A stretch of DNA of 64,000 bases, taken from positions 2,658,501-2,722,500 of the forward strand of contig NZ_CP115768.1 in NCBI RefSeq assembly GCF_027912835.1, in the 5' to 3' direction. Shown one piece after another: positions 8,207 through 17,717 of the stretch. The notes under the pieces were generated by a model, which saw nothing but the letters and a program-made list of their open reading frames with translations, did not search any database and was not told the origin of the DNA. The stretch's first letter is position 1. Every line of letters begins with the position of its first letter. Position numbers and translations under genes: made by a program. Source of the stretch: Paracoccus sediminicola (GTDB lineage Bacteria > Pseudomonadota > Alphaproteobacteria > Rhodobacterales > Rhodobacteraceae).

Positions 8207-9892
8207 TCACGCCCCGGCCTCCTCGGGCTGGGCGCCGGCTTCGGCGTCTTCCGCCTGCGCGGCGGCGAGTTCGTCGGGATCGACCCAGCCCAGCATCACG
8301 CGGGCGGTCATCACCATATCCTGCGCCTCTTCGAGCGAGATACCATGCGGTTCCAGCAGCCCCTCATCCTTGACGCGCTGACCGTCCACCGTGGTCCAGC
8401 CGCCGGCGAGTTCCCAGTCGGCGCAGGTGGCGAAATCTTCCAGCGTCTTGACGCCGTCCTTGGCCAGAGCCTCTACCATCTGGGGGGTGAGTCCCTCGAA
8501 TTCAATGAGGCTGTCCTCGGCGCCGAGACCGCGGGCATTTTCGAGAGCGGCGCGATTCGCGGCTTCGATCACGTCGCGGGCGCGGGCCTGAAGCTCTTCG
8601 GCAGTGCCCTCATCCACACCGTCGATGGAGAGAAGCTCGTCCTGTTCGACATAGGCCACCTCTTCGAGATTGGTGAAGCCTTCCGCGACCAGAAGCTGGG
8701 CGAAGAATTCGTCCAGATCGAGGCTGTCCATGAACAGCTGGGTGCGGGCGTTGAATTCGGCCTGACGACGTTTGGATTCTTCTTCCTCGGTCAGGATGTC
8801 GATATCCAGCCCGGTGAGCTGCGACGCCAGGCGCACGTTCTGGCCGCGACGGCCGATGGCCAGCGAAAGCTGTTCCTCAGGCACGACGACCTCGATACGC
8901 GGCGCGTCCTCGTCGACGACGACCTTGGCGACCTCTGCCGGTTGCAGCGCGTTCACCAGGAAGGTCGCCTGATCCTCCGACCACGGAATGATGTCGATCT
9001 TTTCGCCCTGCAATTCGCCCACAACGGCCTGAACGCGGCTGCCGCGCATACCGACACAGGCCCCGACCGGGTCGATCGAGTTGTCATAGGAGATCACGGC
9101 GATCTTGGCGCGGCTGCCCGGATCGCGGGCCACGGCCTTTATCTCGATCACGCCGTCATAGATTTCCGGCACTTCCATCTTGAACAGTTCCGCCATGAAT
9201 TGCGGATCGGTCCGGCTGAGGAAGATCTGCGGGCCGCGGGTTTCGCGGCGCACATCCTTCACATAGGCGCGGATGCGGTCGTTCGGGCGATAGCTTTCGC
9301 GGCCGATCTTTTCATTGCGGCGCAGGATCGCCTCGCCGCGGCCGATATCGACGATGATATTGCCGTATTCCTCGCGCTTGACGATGCCGTTGATGATCGA
9401 GCCGGCGCGATCCTTGAATTCTTCATATTGACGGTCACGCTCTGCCTCGCGGACGCGTTGCAGGATCACCTGCTTGGCCGACTGCGCGGCGATCCGGCCA
9501 AGTTCGACCGGGGGAACCTGTTCCTGGAACACGTCACCGATCTGCGGGCCGCCGGCGAAATCTTCGATCTTCGCGCCTTCGCGGGTCCAGTAATTGGCCG
9601 GGTCCTTCTGCGCTTCGAAATAGGGCTTGGCCTGATCGGTGGTGAATTCGGCCTGATAGTTTTCCAGCTCTTCCTCGTCCACGACGGTGCGGACGCGGGT
9701 GAAGGTCGCATTGCCGGTCTTGCGGTCGATGGACACGTGAATATCCATTTCCGCGCCATAACGCGACTTTGCGGCGCGCGCGAGGCTGTCTTCCATCGCT
9801 TCGATGACGAGCTCCGGCTCGATCATCTTTTCGCGGGCCACGGCCTCGGCGGTTTGCAGCAGTTCAAGCTGGTTGGCAGAGGTGATTGCCAT
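8207..9892 (-). CDS. nusA: Transcription termination/antitermination factor NusA
   Basis: A 561-residue RNA polymerase-associated factor for pausing, termination and antitermination. Order: N-terminal RNAP-binding domain (about 1-130), S1 domain, two KH domains (GRRGQNVRLASQL is a GxxG-type loop), then C-terminal acidic helix-hairpin-helix repeats (TLEDFATCADWEL) and an Ala/Glu-rich tail. I used the ATG at 9892: AAGGAG lies 6 nt before it, inside the end of rimP; a GTG one codon earlier is possible. NusA commonly feeds back on its own operon, which fits the terminator in the rimP leader. Confidence 0.97.
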   Translation of the reverse strand: MAITSANQLELLQTAEAVAREKMIEPELVIEAMEDSLARAAKSRYGAEMDIHVSIDRKTGNATFTRVRTVVDEEELENYQAEFTTDQAKPYFEAQKDPANYWTREGAKIEDFAGGPQIGDVFQEQVPPVELGRIAAQSAKQVILQRVREAERDRQYEEFKDRAGSIINGIVKREEYGNIIVDIGRGEAILRRNEKIGRESYRPNDRIRAYVKDVRRETRGPQIFLSRTDPQFMAELFKMEVPEIYDGVIEIKAVARDPGSRAKIAVISYDNSIDPVGACVGMRGSRVQAVVGELQGEKIDIIPWSEDQATFLVNALQPAEVAKVVVDEDAPRIEVVVPEEQLSLAIGRRGQNVRLASQLTGLDIDILTEEEESKRRQAEFNARTQLFMDSLDLDEFFAQLLVAEGFTNLEEVAYVEQDELLSIDGVDEGTAEELQARARDVIEAANRAALENARGLGAEDSLIEFEGLTPQMVEALAKDGVKTLEDFATCADWELAGGWTTVDGQRVKDEGLLEPHGISLEEAQDMVMTARVMLGWVDPDELAAAQAEDAEAGAQPEEAGA

Positions 9893-9895
9893 CAC

Positions 9896-10537
9896 TTACT
9901 CCTTGGTTGCGGCGCCGTTCGCGGGCCCGCCTTCTGATGAATCGGCGCTGTCGCCGCTTTCGGTTTGGATATCGTCGAACATGGATTCGTCGAGATTGTC
10001 GATCTCGACCCCGGCTTCTTTCTTCTGGCGCAGCATCTCGGCGATCAGCTCGTCGGTGAGCAGCAGCTTGGCATCGGCCAGCCAGTCGAAATTCAGCCCG
10101 ACGGTCTGGGTCTCGCCCGCGACCTCGATATTGATGAGCACATCGTCGCCCTCGACCCCGGCCAGCACACCGGTGAAGCGCTTGCGCCCGTCAATCTGCT
10201 GATCGGTTTCCAGCTTGGCGTCGTAACCTTCATAGGTTGCGAAATCCTTGAGCCGGGTCAGCGGGCGGTCGATGCCAGGCGAGGACACTTCGAGCATGTA
10301 TTTATCCTCGATCGGGTCTTCGACATCCAGCGTGGCGCTGACCATGGTCGAGATTTCCGCGCAATCATCGACATTGATCCCGCCATCGGGGCGGTCGGCC
10401 ATGATCTGAAGCGTCGCGGTCTTGCCGCCCTGAAGCCGCACGCGCACCAGTTCGAACCCCATATCTTCGATGACGGGGGTGATGATCTCTGCCAGGCGGC
10501 GGTCGATGGCGGTCTTGGCGATCAGGTCGTTCGACAT
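9896..10537 (-). CDS. rimP: Ribosome maturation factor RimP
   Basis: A 213-residue protein needed for 30S maturation. The family signature region is visible: [11 protein letters not shown], then [12 protein letters not shown] and the conserved [13 protein letters not shown]-terminal acidic tail of about 45 residues goes beyond the usual length. The ATG at 10537 has AGGGA five bases upstream; an ATG two codons earlier would leave no room for a ribosome site. It is the first gene of rimP-nusA-ylxR-infB, with the nusA start 3 bp after its stop codon. Confidence 0.95.
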   Translation of the reverse strand: MSNDLIAKTAIDRRLAEIITPVIEDMGFELVRVRLQGGKTATLQIMADRPDGGINVDDCAEISTMVSATLDVEDPIEDKYMLEVSSPGIDRPLTRLKDFATYEGYDAKLETDQQIDGRKRFTGVLAGVEGDDVLINIEVAGETQTVGLNFDWLADAKLLLTDELIAEMLRQKKEAGVEIDNLDESMFDDIQTESGDSADSSEGGPANGAATKE

Positions 10538-10553
10538 GAGCATCCCTGAAATG

Positions 10554-10577
10554 AAAAACGGGCCGTCAGCGGCCCGT
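10554..10577 (-). terminator. Attenuator-like terminator in the rimP leader
   Basis: ACGGGCCG and CGGCCCGT form a perfect 8-bp stem with a TCAG loop, followed on the minus strand by a run of T, only about 16 bp before the rimP start. No promoter fits between it and rimP, so transcripts for the operon must read through it. It could also end tspO transcripts. Confidence 0.75.
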
Positions 10578-10590
10578 GCGAAATTCCGGT

Positions 10591-10615
10591 GGCGCAGGGG
10601 GTGGAAGCCTGCACC
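10591..10615 (-). promoter_or_regulatory. Leader hairpin upstream of the attenuator
   Basis: On the minus strand GGTGCAGG pairs with CCTGCGCC (8 bp with one G-U) around a 9-nt loop, between the predicted start of transcription and the terminator hairpin at 10554-10577. It may be a pause or NusA/ribosome-responsive element. Confidence 0.45.
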
Positions 10616-10628
10616 GCTGTTGAGCGTG

Positions 10629-10657
10629 GATATAGCGCCACGATCCGCGGAGTTCAA
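10629..10657 (-). promoter_or_regulatory. Sigma-70-type promoter of rimP operon
   Basis: On the minus strand TTGAAC (10657-10652) is followed after exactly 17 bp by TATATC (10634-10629). The -35 overlaps the tspO stop codon. It would start a leader of roughly 85 nt before rimP. Confidence 0.6.
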
Positions 10658-11112
10658 GCCGAATCGCGGTTGTCTCTCCAGATGCGCCAGTTCAGCGCCG
10701 CGGCGAGTCCAACCCAGGTGAAATAGGGGATCATCAGCAGTCCCGCGATCAGGTCGGTTTGGAGGAACAGCACCGTCGTCACCGCAAGCACCAGCCACAG
10801 CGCGGCGATGACGATCATCCCCATGCCCATGCGGCGCGCGCCGAAGAAAACCGGGGTCCAGAGCGTATTCAGCGCAATCTGCAATGCCCATAGTGCGAGG
10901 CCCGGCGCAGGGGTCTCGGTCAGGGCGATGCGCGTGGCGGCGATGGCCGAGGCGACATAAAGCGTCGTCCAGACGATCGGGAAGGCTTTCTTCGGCGGTG
11001 TCCAGGCGGGTTTCCTCAGCGCCTGATACCAGGGGCCGGGCAGGAAAACGCTGCCGGTGGCCGCGGCTGCCGCGCAGGCCGAGAGAAAGACGAGGAAGTA
11101 AAAGGCGGTCAT
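10654..11112 (-). CDS. tspO: TspO/MBR family membrane protein
   Basis: A 152-residue protein with five predicted membrane helices. The family hallmark [16 protein letters not shown] is present near residues 26-41, with conserved aromatic residues in [14 protein letters not shown]. TspO proteins bind porphyrins and affect tetrapyrrole and stress responses; in Rhodobacter TspO regulates photosynthesis genes. The start overlaps the pip stop by 4 bp (ATGA), so translation of the two is coupled. Confidence 0.92.
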   Translation of the reverse strand: MTAFYFLVFLSACAAAAATGSVFLPGPWYQALRKPAWTPPKKAFPIVWTTLYVASAIAATRIALTETPAPGLALWALQIALNTLWTPVFFGARRMGMGMIVIAALWLVLAVTTVLFLQTDLIAGLLMIPYFTWVGLAAALNWRIWRDNRDSA

Positions 11113-12077
11113 GCGGTCTGGCCCCTCAGCTCATCCATGACGGTGACCAGCTCGGCGGCGATTCGCGGCTCTGACAGCGCATGGCCCGAGCCGGGGATCA
11201 GCCGCAGATCGCAGCCGCGCCAGCCATCGGCCAGCCGCCAGGCGTTGATCGGCGGGCAGACCATGTCATAGCGGCCCTGAACGATGGTGCAGGGCAGATG
11301 CTCGATAAGGTGCCGGTCGCGCAGAAGCTGATTTTCATCGAGAAAGCATTTGTTCTGGAAGTAATGGCATTCGAGCCGGGCGAAGGCGCGGGCGTAATTG
11401 TCCGAGGCGGCACCGGGGCGCGCGATGTCCATTCCGGCCAGCCCGTTCTCCCACAGGATCCATTGCCGCGCGTGATGCTTTTCTTCCTGCGCCCTGCCCG
11501 AGAAGAGCCGCCGGTGATAGGCCGCGATCAGATCGTCCTGTTCCGAGGGCGGGATCGGCGCGCAGAAATCGCGCCAGCGCTCGGGCCAGAACCGCCCCGC
11601 CCCGCCGCCATAGAACCAGTCGAGCTCTGATTGCGTGGCGAGGAAGACGCCGCGCAGCACCAGCCCGCTGACCTGGCCGGGATGCGTCTCGGCATAGGCG
11701 AGCGCCAGCGTCGCGCCCCAGCTTCCGCCGAAAACCGTCCAGCGTCGGATGCCCAGCGCGTGGCGGATGGTTTCGATATCGGCGACGAGATGCTGCGTGG
11801 TGTTCGCCGTCACGCTGGCATGGGGCGTGGACAGCCCGCAGCCGCGCTGATCGAACAGTACCACGCGATAATGCGCGGGATCGAAGAAGCGCCGCATGAA
11901 CGGGCTGCATCCGCCCCCCGGACCGCCATGCAGCACCACAACGGGGGGCCCCTCGGGATTGCCGGATTGTTCGAGATAGATCACGTGACCGTCGCCGACT
12001 TCGATCTTGCGCCGTTCGAAGGGCTCGATATGCGGATAAAGCCGCGCTGCGCCGATTTGCCCTGATGTGCGATCCAT
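11109..12077 (-). CDS. pip: Proline iminopeptidase
   Basis: A 322-residue alpha/beta hydrolase of peptidase family S33, releasing N-terminal proline from peptides. HGGPGGG forms the oxyanion-hole loop near residue 50, [13 protein letters not shown] is the nucleophile elbow with the catalytic Ser, and [10 protein letters not shown] near the C-terminus carries the catalytic His. Length fits the family. It is divergent from ubiG, with 44 bp between start codons, so the two promoters must overlap. Confidence 0.93.
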   Translation of the reverse strand: MDRTSGQIGAARLYPHIEPFERRKIEVGDGHVIYLEQSGNPEGPPVVVLHGGPGGGCSPFMRRFFDPAHYRVVLFDQRGCGLSTPHASVTANTTQHLVADIETIRHALGIRRWTVFGGSWGATLALAYAETHPGQVSGLVLRGVFLATQSELDWFYGGGAGRFWPERWRDFCAPIPPSEQDDLIAAYHRRLFSGRAQEEKHHARQWILWENGLAGMDIARPGAASDNYARAFARLECHYFQNKCFLDENQLLRDRHLIEHLPCTIVQGRYDMVCPPINAWRLADGWRGCDLRLIPGSGHALSEPRIAAELVTVMDELRGQTA

Positions 12078-12121
12078 GCTTTCCCTATATACGCCGAACG
12101 AGCCGCGCGAAAGGACAGAGC

Positions 12122-12862
12122 ATGACCACAGACAGCCGCGATCCGTCCGAAATCGCCAAGTTCGAGGCGATGGCCGCCGAATGGTGGGACCCGGCGGGGA
12201 AATTCAAGCCGCTGCACATGATGAACCCGGTGCGGCTTGGCTATATCACGCAGCAGATTGCGGCCCAGTTCGACCGGGATCTGAAGGGGCAGAGGCCTTT
12301 TGACGGGCTGCGGGTCCTGGATATCGGGTGTGGCGGCGGGCTGCTGTCGGAACCTATGACCCGGCTGGGCGCCGAAGTGGTCGGCGCGGATGCTGCGCCG
12401 AGAAATATCGAGGTGGCGAGGCTGCATGCCGAGCAGGTCGGGCTGCAGATCGATTATCGCGCCGAGACCGCCGAGGCGCTGCTGGCGGCGGGCGAGCGTT
12501 TCGATGCGGTGCTGGCGATGGAGATCGTCGAACATGTTGCCGATCCGCCGGGCTTCGTCAAAAGCTGTCATGACCTGCTGAATCCGGGTGGGGTGCTGGT
12601 CGCCTCGACGCTGAACCGAACCGCGCGCAGCTATGCCGCCGCGATCATCGGCGCGGAATGGGTGATGCGCTGGCTGCCGAAGGGCACGCATGAGTGGTCC
12701 CGTTTCATCACCCCCGACGAGCTGGGCGAAATGATGCAATCCGCCGGGCTGCGCGTGGTCGACCGCACCGGGATGGTGTTCAACCCCATCCGCTGGAGCT
12801 GGTCTCTTTCGGATCGCGATCTGGCGGTGAACTATGCCGCCGCCGGGGTGCGGGCGGGCTGA
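12122..12862 (+). CDS. ubiG: Ubiquinone biosynthesis O-methyltransferase UbiG
   Basis: A 246-residue SAM methyltransferase that performs both O-methylations in ubiquinone synthesis. The hallmark [20 protein letters not shown] is near residues 20-39, motif I is [13 protein letters not shown], and MEIVEHV follows. The start at 12122 follows AAAGGACAGAGC; the longer in-frame ATG at 12065 lies inside the divergent promoter region. It ends before a GC-rich 67-bp gap and the convergent GFA gene. Confidence 0.95.
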   Translation: MTTDSRDPSEIAKFEAMAAEWWDPAGKFKPLHMMNPVRLGYITQQIAAQFDRDLKGQRPFDGLRVLDIGCGGGLLSEPMTRLGAEVVGADAAPRNIEVARLHAEQVGLQIDYRAETAEALLAAGERFDAVLAMEIVEHVADPPGFVKSCHDLLNPGGVLVASTLNRTARSYAAAIIGAEWVMRWLPKGTHEWSRFITPDELGEMMQSAGLRVVDRTGMVFNPIRWSWSLSDRDLAVNYAAAGVRAG

Positions 12863-12929
12863 GCCGGGCAGAGGGGCGCTGCCCCTCGCCGCCATGCGGC
12901 TCACCCCGGGATATTTGGCTCAAGGTGAA

Positions 12930-13313
12930 TCAGCGATCCGAGGAATGGTTGACCCCGTCATTCCACGGCACGGGGTCCAGATCGCGCGGATTGACGCCGT
13001 CGAGACAGGCTGCGTTGACGCTGTATTCCTCGGGGTTGGAGCGCCTCTGGTGATGGGTGGAGATGCCGCATTGCGGGCAGAAATAATGTTTCGCCGTGCC
13101 GGTGTTGAACTGATAGAGCCGCAACGTGTCGGCGCCCTTCACGATGCGGATATTGGCAAGCGCGGTCGGCACGATGACCGTGCCCCGCCGGCGGCAATAG
13201 GAGCAATCGCAGCGATAGCGGTGTGACAGCCCCTCGGGCAGGGTCACGGCAAGCTCGACTGCGCCGCAATGGCAGGTCAGGCGGTGCGGGGTGGCGATCT
13301 GCGGCAGGGTCAT
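12930..13313 (-). CDS. GFA-family zinc protein
   Basis: A 127-residue protein of the glutathione-dependent formaldehyde-activating enzyme/CENP-V fold. Zinc-binding cysteines are visible as CHCGA, CDCSYCRR and YFCPQCGIST. Most members are of unknown function, so the formaldehyde role should not be assumed. The start at 13313 overlaps the stop codon of the rhomboid gene by 4 bp, so the two are coupled. Confidence 0.88.
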   Translation of the reverse strand: MTLPQIATPHRLTCHCGAVELAVTLPEGLSHRYRCDCSYCRRRGTVIVPTALANIRIVKGADTLRLYQFNTGTAKHYFCPQCGISTHHQRRSNPEEYSVNAACLDGVNPRDLDPVPWNDGVNHSSDR

Positions 13314-14032
13314 CGGCGCACCTGGGGAATCCGGCTGCGCGGATATTTGGCCTCGGGATGAGGCGGGTGGCCCTCTGTGCGATCCCAGAACCCGGTCGCA
13401 CCGCGGCGCAGGAACAGTGGTGCGGTCAGCACGATCCCGGCAAGGAACCCGCCCGCATGGGCCCAATAGGCGACGCCGTCGCTGCCCATCAGCGAGAAGC
13501 TTCCGAAGATCTGGAACAGGAACCAGAGCCCGAGCATGACCCAGGCAGGAATGGTGAACACCTTGATGAAAATGATGATGATCGCCAGCACATCGACACG
13601 GGCTTTCGGAAACAGCAGCAGATAGCCGCCCATCACCCCCGCCACCGCTCCGGAGGCACCGACCATCGGGATGCCCTCGGACGGGTTTGCGGCGATCTGC
13701 GCCCCGGCAGCGGCGAGTCCGCAGGCGAGATAGAACAGAAGGAAGCCCAGATGCCCCATCTGGTCTTCCAGATTATCCCCGAACACCCAGAGAAACAGCA
13801 TGTTGCCCGCGATGTGGAAGATGCCGGCATGGAGGAACATATGGCTGACCAGTCCCCAGAGATTGGCGCCATTGGTCACCGCGACCGGATACAGCGCCAG
13901 ATCCTCCCACAGCCGGACCATGCCGCCTGCCCAGGATGCAGTCAGCAGGAACATCACGATATTGATCGCGATCAGCGCGATGGTGACATAGGGCGTGCGC
14001 TCTGACGGGTTGTGATCGCGGATCGGGAACAT
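13310..14032 (-). CDS. Rhomboid-family intramembrane serine protease
   Basis: A 240-residue membrane protein with about six helices. The catalytic Ser is in GASGAVAGVMGGY and the catalytic His in AYWAHAGGFLAG, both in membrane segments; HMFLHAGIFHIAGNM is the conserved helix-2 region. Rhomboids cut membrane proteins inside the bilayer. I chose the ATG at 14032 (MFPIRDHNPSERTPYVT), a start typical of the alphaproteobacterial type; a longer version from 14104 would add a proline-rich extension. The gene is followed by the coupled GFA gene. Confidence 0.9.
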   Translation of the reverse strand: MFPIRDHNPSERTPYVTIALIAINIVMFLLTASWAGGMVRLWEDLALYPVAVTNGANLWGLVSHMFLHAGIFHIAGNMLFLWVFGDNLEDQMGHLGFLLFYLACGLAAAGAQIAANPSEGIPMVGASGAVAGVMGGYLLLFPKARVDVLAIIIIFIKVFTIPAWVMLGLWFLFQIFGSFSLMGSDGVAYWAHAGGFLAGIVLTAPLFLRRGATGFWDRTEGHPPHPEAKYPRSRIPQVRR

Positions 14033-14388
14033 CGCTTCCTCGGCAATTCGTGCCGGGACGATGCCCGAGAGCCCGCGCGGAGGCAAGTCTGGTGTCCCAG
14101 GCACGGCGACGTTGGCCTTTTCTCAACGATTTTCTCGTAATGCGGTGTCAGAGGGTCATGTCTGACAGATGGTATCGAAGATGCTCATGAAATGAAGCAC
14201 CGGCAGGAGCCGCGCGCCGGAACACCGCAAGCGGTCTGGAATCGGTTTGACGATTCCGGTCAACTGAACGATTCTGACGGCGATGCGGCCGCTTCGGCTG
14301 CGATGTCTCTTTTCGGGGAATGCCTCCGGTGGTGGTCAGAGACGCCTGCCACGGCCCGTTCCGCGAGACCCTGTGATCGAAAGGCTGG
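14033..14388. other. Divergent intergenic region, rhomboid to MFS
   Basis: 356 bp separating the divergent rhomboid and MFS genes. It carries two inverted repeats (14146-14167 and 14238-14257) but no convincing gene: the open frames here lack a good start and known similarity. It is likely the promoter region for both neighbours. Confidence 0.5.
14146..14167. promoter_or_regulatory. 7-bp inverted repeat, possible operator
   Basis: TGTCAGA and TCTGACA are separated by 8 bp, a perfect 22-bp dyad typical of TetR/MarR/GntR operators. It lies 114 bp before the rhomboid start and 221 bp before the MFS start. No regulator gene is adjacent. Confidence 0.4.
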
Positions 14389-15594
14389 ATGATGGACCGT
14401 ATCTTGCGGGATTCTCGCGCTTGGGGGCTCATGCTGGCGGCGACGCTGACGATCATGTCGAATGCGACGATCACCCCCGCCCTGCCCGGCATCCAGGAGA
14501 TCTTTGCCGACAACCCCAATGCCGAGCTTCTCACCCGGCTGCTGATCACCGCGCCGTCGCTGATCGTGGCCATCGTCGCGCCCTTTGCCGGGGCGCTGGT
14601 GGACCGGCTGGGGCGGCGTGGCCCGCTGTTTACCGGGCTGGCGGTCTATGCAGTGGCCGGAACGGCGGGGCTGTATCTGCAATCGCTGGAGGCGATCTTT
14701 CTCAGCAGGCTGGCGCTGGGTCTGGGCGTGGCGGCGATCATGACCGCGCAATCGGCGCTGATCGGGGATTACTTCACCGGGCCGGAGCGCGGGCGGCTGA
14801 TGGGCTATCAGCTTGCGGCGGTGAATTTCGGCGGGTTGATCTTCGTGATGACGGCGGGGTTCCTCGCCGCAGGCAATGCGCGGCTGCCCTTTCTGATCTA
14901 TGGTCTTGCCGTGCCGATGTTTCCGCTTTTGTGGTGGCTGTTGCCAGAGCCGGATCGCGGGCCGGGCAGCGATGCCGCCCAAGCTGCAACCGCAATGGGA
15001 GAGCCGGGCTGGCCGATGACGGTGGCGATCATGGCGACGGCGGCCTCGCTGACCTTCGTCGTATTCTATTCGGTGCCGACGCAGCTGCCCTATCACCTGG
15101 TCGAGATCGGGCTGGAAGATCCGCGCTATGCTGGCGAGGTGATGGCTTCGATGATGATGGCGGCAGCGCTGATGGCGGTGATCTCGGGCTGGGTGCGGCC
15201 CTGGCTGGGCAGGATCGGCACGCCGGTGACGGGGTTCGTGCTGATGGCGACCGGCTTCTGGACGGTGGCGCATGCGGTGCATCTGCCGATGGCGATGCTG
15301 GGCACGGCGCTGATCGGCAGCGGGCTGGGGTTCTGCATGCCGACCTTCATCACCACCGCGCTGAACGCCGCCCCGGCCAAGCGGCGCGGGCTGGTATCGG
15401 GGCTTGTCACCTCGTCCTTCTTTCTCGGGCAGTTCCTGTCGCCCATCGTCATGCAGCCTGTCATCACATATTGGAATTACCGGACCGCCTTCACCTTTGG
15501 CGCGGGCTGTTTCGCGGTGCTGGCGCTGATCCTGGCGGTGACGCTGAAGCGCCGACCGCCGCCCACGGTGGACAGTCCGGCCCGCGCGCACTAA
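14389..15594 (+). CDS. MFS transporter (drug-efflux type)
   Basis: A 401-residue major facilitator with about 12 membrane helices. The first cytoplasmic loop has the MFS signature ALVDRLGRRGPL, and a GPERGRLMGY segment follows helix 4. It resembles CynX/YajR- or Bcr-like proton antiporters; the substrate cannot be told from sequence. Start at 14389 or 14392 (two ATGs), with AAGG a few bases before. The ABC exporter genes follow 37 bp later on the same strand and may be cotranscribed. Confidence 0.85.
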   Translation: MMDRILRDSRAWGLMLAATLTIMSNATITPALPGIQEIFADNPNAELLTRLLITAPSLIVAIVAPFAGALVDRLGRRGPLFTGLAVYAVAGTAGLYLQSLEAIFLSRLALGLGVAAIMTAQSALIGDYFTGPERGRLMGYQLAAVNFGGLIFVMTAGFLAAGNARLPFLIYGLAVPMFPLLWWLLPEPDRGPGSDAAQAATAMGEPGWPMTVAIMATAASLTFVVFYSVPTQLPYHLVEIGLEDPRYAGEVMASMMMAAALMAVISGWVRPWLGRIGTPVTGFVLMATGFWTVAHAVHLPMAMLGTALIGSGLGFCMPTFITTALNAAPAKRRGLVSGLVTSSFFLGQFLSPIVMQPVITYWNYRTAFTFGAGCFAVLALILAVTLKRRPPPTVDSPARAH

Positions 15595-15631
15595 GCCTCG
15601 CCCAGATCTCCCGGAACTGAGGAGCGGTATC

Positions 15632-16594
15632 GTGACGGCGATCATCGAGATAGACCAGTTGAGCAAGCAATATGCCGGCGGCACCAAGGCGCTGGACAAG
15701 GTTTCACTGTCCATTGACGAGGGCGAAATCGTTGCCCTGCTGGGTCCGAACGGGGCGGGCAAGACCACGCTGATCTCGATCATCTGCGGGCTGGTCGTGC
15801 CGACAGGCGGCACGGTGCGCGTCGGCGAACACGACATCCGCAGCGACTGGCGCGCGGCGCGCAAGCTGATCGGGCTGGTGCCGCAGGAAATCGCGCTGGA
15901 GCCCTTCGAGACGGTGCTGAACTGCGTCCGCTTCACGCGCGGGCTCTACGGCGCGCCGCCCGACGATGCCTATCTGGAACAGGTGCTGCGCAGCCTCGCC
16001 CTTTGGGACAAGCGCGACGCCGCCACGCGTGAGCTTTCGGGCGGAATGAAGCGCCGGGTGCTGATCGCCAAGGCGCTCTCGCATCAGCCGAAGGTGCTGT
16101 TTCTGGACGAACCCACCGCCGGCGTCGATGTCGCCCTGCGCCGCGAGATGTGGCAGGTGGTCGAACAGCTGCGTCGCGACGGGGTGACGATCATCCTCAC
16201 CACGCATTATCTGGAAGAGGCCGAAGAGATGGCCGACCGGATCGGCGTCATCAGCAAGGGCAGGCTGCTGCTGATGCAGGACAAGAACGAGATGATGGGC
16301 GAATTCGGCAAGAAACATCTCACGGTCGAGATGAACGCCCCGCTGGATCTGCTTCCCGCCGAACTGGCCGAGCGTGGCATCACCTTGTCGGATGACCGGA
16401 TGCGGCTGGGATATGACTACGATACCCGCTCGGACCGCACCGGAATCGCGCATCTGCTGGCCGATCTGGCCCGGCTCGACATTCAGGTGCGCGACGTCTC
16501 GACCAAGCAATCGAGCCTGGAAGAGGTATTCATGTCGCTCGTCTCCGAGGATGACCGCAGCGGAGCAAGCACCGCAGAGGAGGGCTCGGCATGA
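15632..16594 (+). CDS. ABC transporter ATP-binding protein (ABC-2 exporter)
   Basis: A 320-residue ATPase. Walker [10 protein letters not shown], signature [15 protein letters not shown], Walker [14 protein letters not shown] and the H-loop [11 protein letters not shown] are all intact. The C-terminal extension after residue 220 is typical of the NodI/CcmA/DrrA class exporting lipids, polysaccharides or drugs. It starts with GTG after GAGGAG and overlaps the permease gene by 4 bp. Confidence 0.92.
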   Translation: MTAIIEIDQLSKQYAGGTKALDKVSLSIDEGEIVALLGPNGAGKTTLISIICGLVVPTGGTVRVGEHDIRSDWRAARKLIGLVPQEIALEPFETVLNCVRFTRGLYGAPPDDAYLEQVLRSLALWDKRDAATRELSGGMKRRVLIAKALSHQPKVLFLDEPTAGVDVALRREMWQVVEQLRRDGVTIILTTHYLEEAEEMADRIGVISKGRLLLMQDKNEMMGEFGKKHLTVEMNAPLDLLPAELAERGITLSDDRMRLGYDYDTRSDRTGIAHLLADLARLDIQVRDVSTKQSSLEEVFMSLVSEDDRSGASTAEEGSA

Positions 16595-17355
16595 TCAATA
16601 CCGGCGCGATCCGGGCCATCTATCACCACGAGATGACCCGCTTCTTTCGCACCATCTGGCAGTCCATCGCCTCGCCGGTGCTGTCCACGGTGCTGTATTT
16701 CGTCGTGTTCGGCGCCGCGATCGGCGGGCGCATCCAGTCGGTCGAGGGCATTCCCTATGGCGCCTTTATCGTGCCGGGGCTGATGATGTTGACGCTGTTG
16801 CAGCAATCCGTGTCCAATGCCTCTTTCGGGATCTATTTCCCGAAATTCTCCGGCACGATCTATGAATATCTGGTCGCTCCGGCAGGCTGGATCGAGGTCA
16901 CGGCGGGTTTTGTCGGCGCCGCCGCGAGCAAGGCGATCCTGATCGCGGTGCTGATCCTCATCACCAGCTTCTTCTTCGTCGGCATCCATATCGAGCATCC
17001 GTTCTGGATGGTTGCCTTTCTGGTGCTGACCTCGGTGTCGTTCTCGCTGTTGGGTTTCATCATCGGTCTGTGGGCGAAGAATTTCGAGCAGTTGCAGATC
17101 GTGCCGCTGATGGTGGTCACCCCGCTCGTATTTCTCGGGGGCGCGTTCTATTCGGCCTCGATGCTGCCGCCGTTCTGGGAAACCGTCGCCAAGCTGAACC
17201 CGGTGCTGTATCTCATCTCGGGCTTCCGCTGGGCGTTTTTCGACATGGCCGATGTGCCGGTCGGGGTGTCGCTTTTCGCGGTCTGCCTGACGCTGATCGT
17301 TGCGCTGGGCGTGATCCGCTGGATCTTCGCGACCGGCTGGCGGCTGCGGGAATAA
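16591..17355 (+). CDS. ABC-2 type permease
   Basis: A 254-residue membrane protein with six helices, of the NodJ/YadH type: [18 protein letters not shown] near the N-terminus and the late [14 protein letters not shown] loop are typical. It forms the exporter with the ATPase encoded immediately upstream (ATGA overlap). Substrate unknown. Confidence 0.92.
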   Translation: MINTGAIRAIYHHEMTRFFRTIWQSIASPVLSTVLYFVVFGAAIGGRIQSVEGIPYGAFIVPGLMMLTLLQQSVSNASFGIYFPKFSGTIYEYLVAPAGWIEVTAGFVGAAASKAILIAVLILITSFFFVGIHIEHPFWMVAFLVLTSVSFSLLGFIIGLWAKNFEQLQIVPLMVVTPLVFLGGAFYSASMLPPFWETVAKLNPVLYLISGFRWAFFDMADVPVGVSLFAVCLTLIVALGVIRWIFATGWRLRE

Positions 17356-17689
17356 CCCAAAAGAGCCGGACACAGTCGCGTCATCGCGATTTTTCTTGGA
17401 ACCCGATTTACGCAGCAACACCAGCGTCTTGTCAGCATCTGATTTCCTCGGGCGGGCGCCGATGAAGTCTCTGTGATCGGATACGGCGGAACCTTGCCGA
17501 TGCTGACCCGTTCGTCCCCGTTCGTCACTGTCAGGACGGTGCGCGAGTCGGCGAGACCCGTTTCATGGCTCGAACGACAAAAGCCCGTGCATTGCGGCGG
17601 GCCCGATAACGGCCGCGCGCCGAATAACGAGTAGGTCGCCCGGCCCGTATGCCGAGGCGGCGCATTAACGATTTGGGCGAATGCTAGAT
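17356..17689 (+). other. Gene-free region; possible small RNA before a strong terminator
   Basis: No protein gene is convincing in this stretch between the permease and the convergent 17.7-kb gene. It is GC-rich with several short inverted repeats and ends in a very strong plus-strand terminator 335 nt after the permease stop. A long 3' UTR or an independent small RNA would both explain that. I do not recognise a known RNA family here. Confidence 0.35.
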
Positions 17690-17717
17690 GGTCCGCGCTT
17701 CGGCGCGGACCTTTTTT
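17690..17717 (+). terminator. Strong Rho-independent terminator, TTCG loop
   Basis: A perfect 9-bp stem starting GGTCCGCGC, closed by the extra-stable TTCG tetraloop, is followed on the plus strand by six T. The T run overlaps the stop codon of the convergent gene at 17716. On the minus strand there is no T run, so it serves the plus strand. Confidence 0.9.

Noticed and set aside
8105..9937. A 610-codon plus-strand open frame
   Set aside because: Antisense to nusA, same composition artefact.
10580..10650. An initiator tRNA gene in the rimP leader as in enterics
   Set aside because: No tRNA T-loop or acceptor pairing could be found on either strand.
14192..14392. A 66-codon plus-strand gene before the MFS transporter
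   Set aside because: No good start, no family, and it overlaps inverted repeats that look regulatory.
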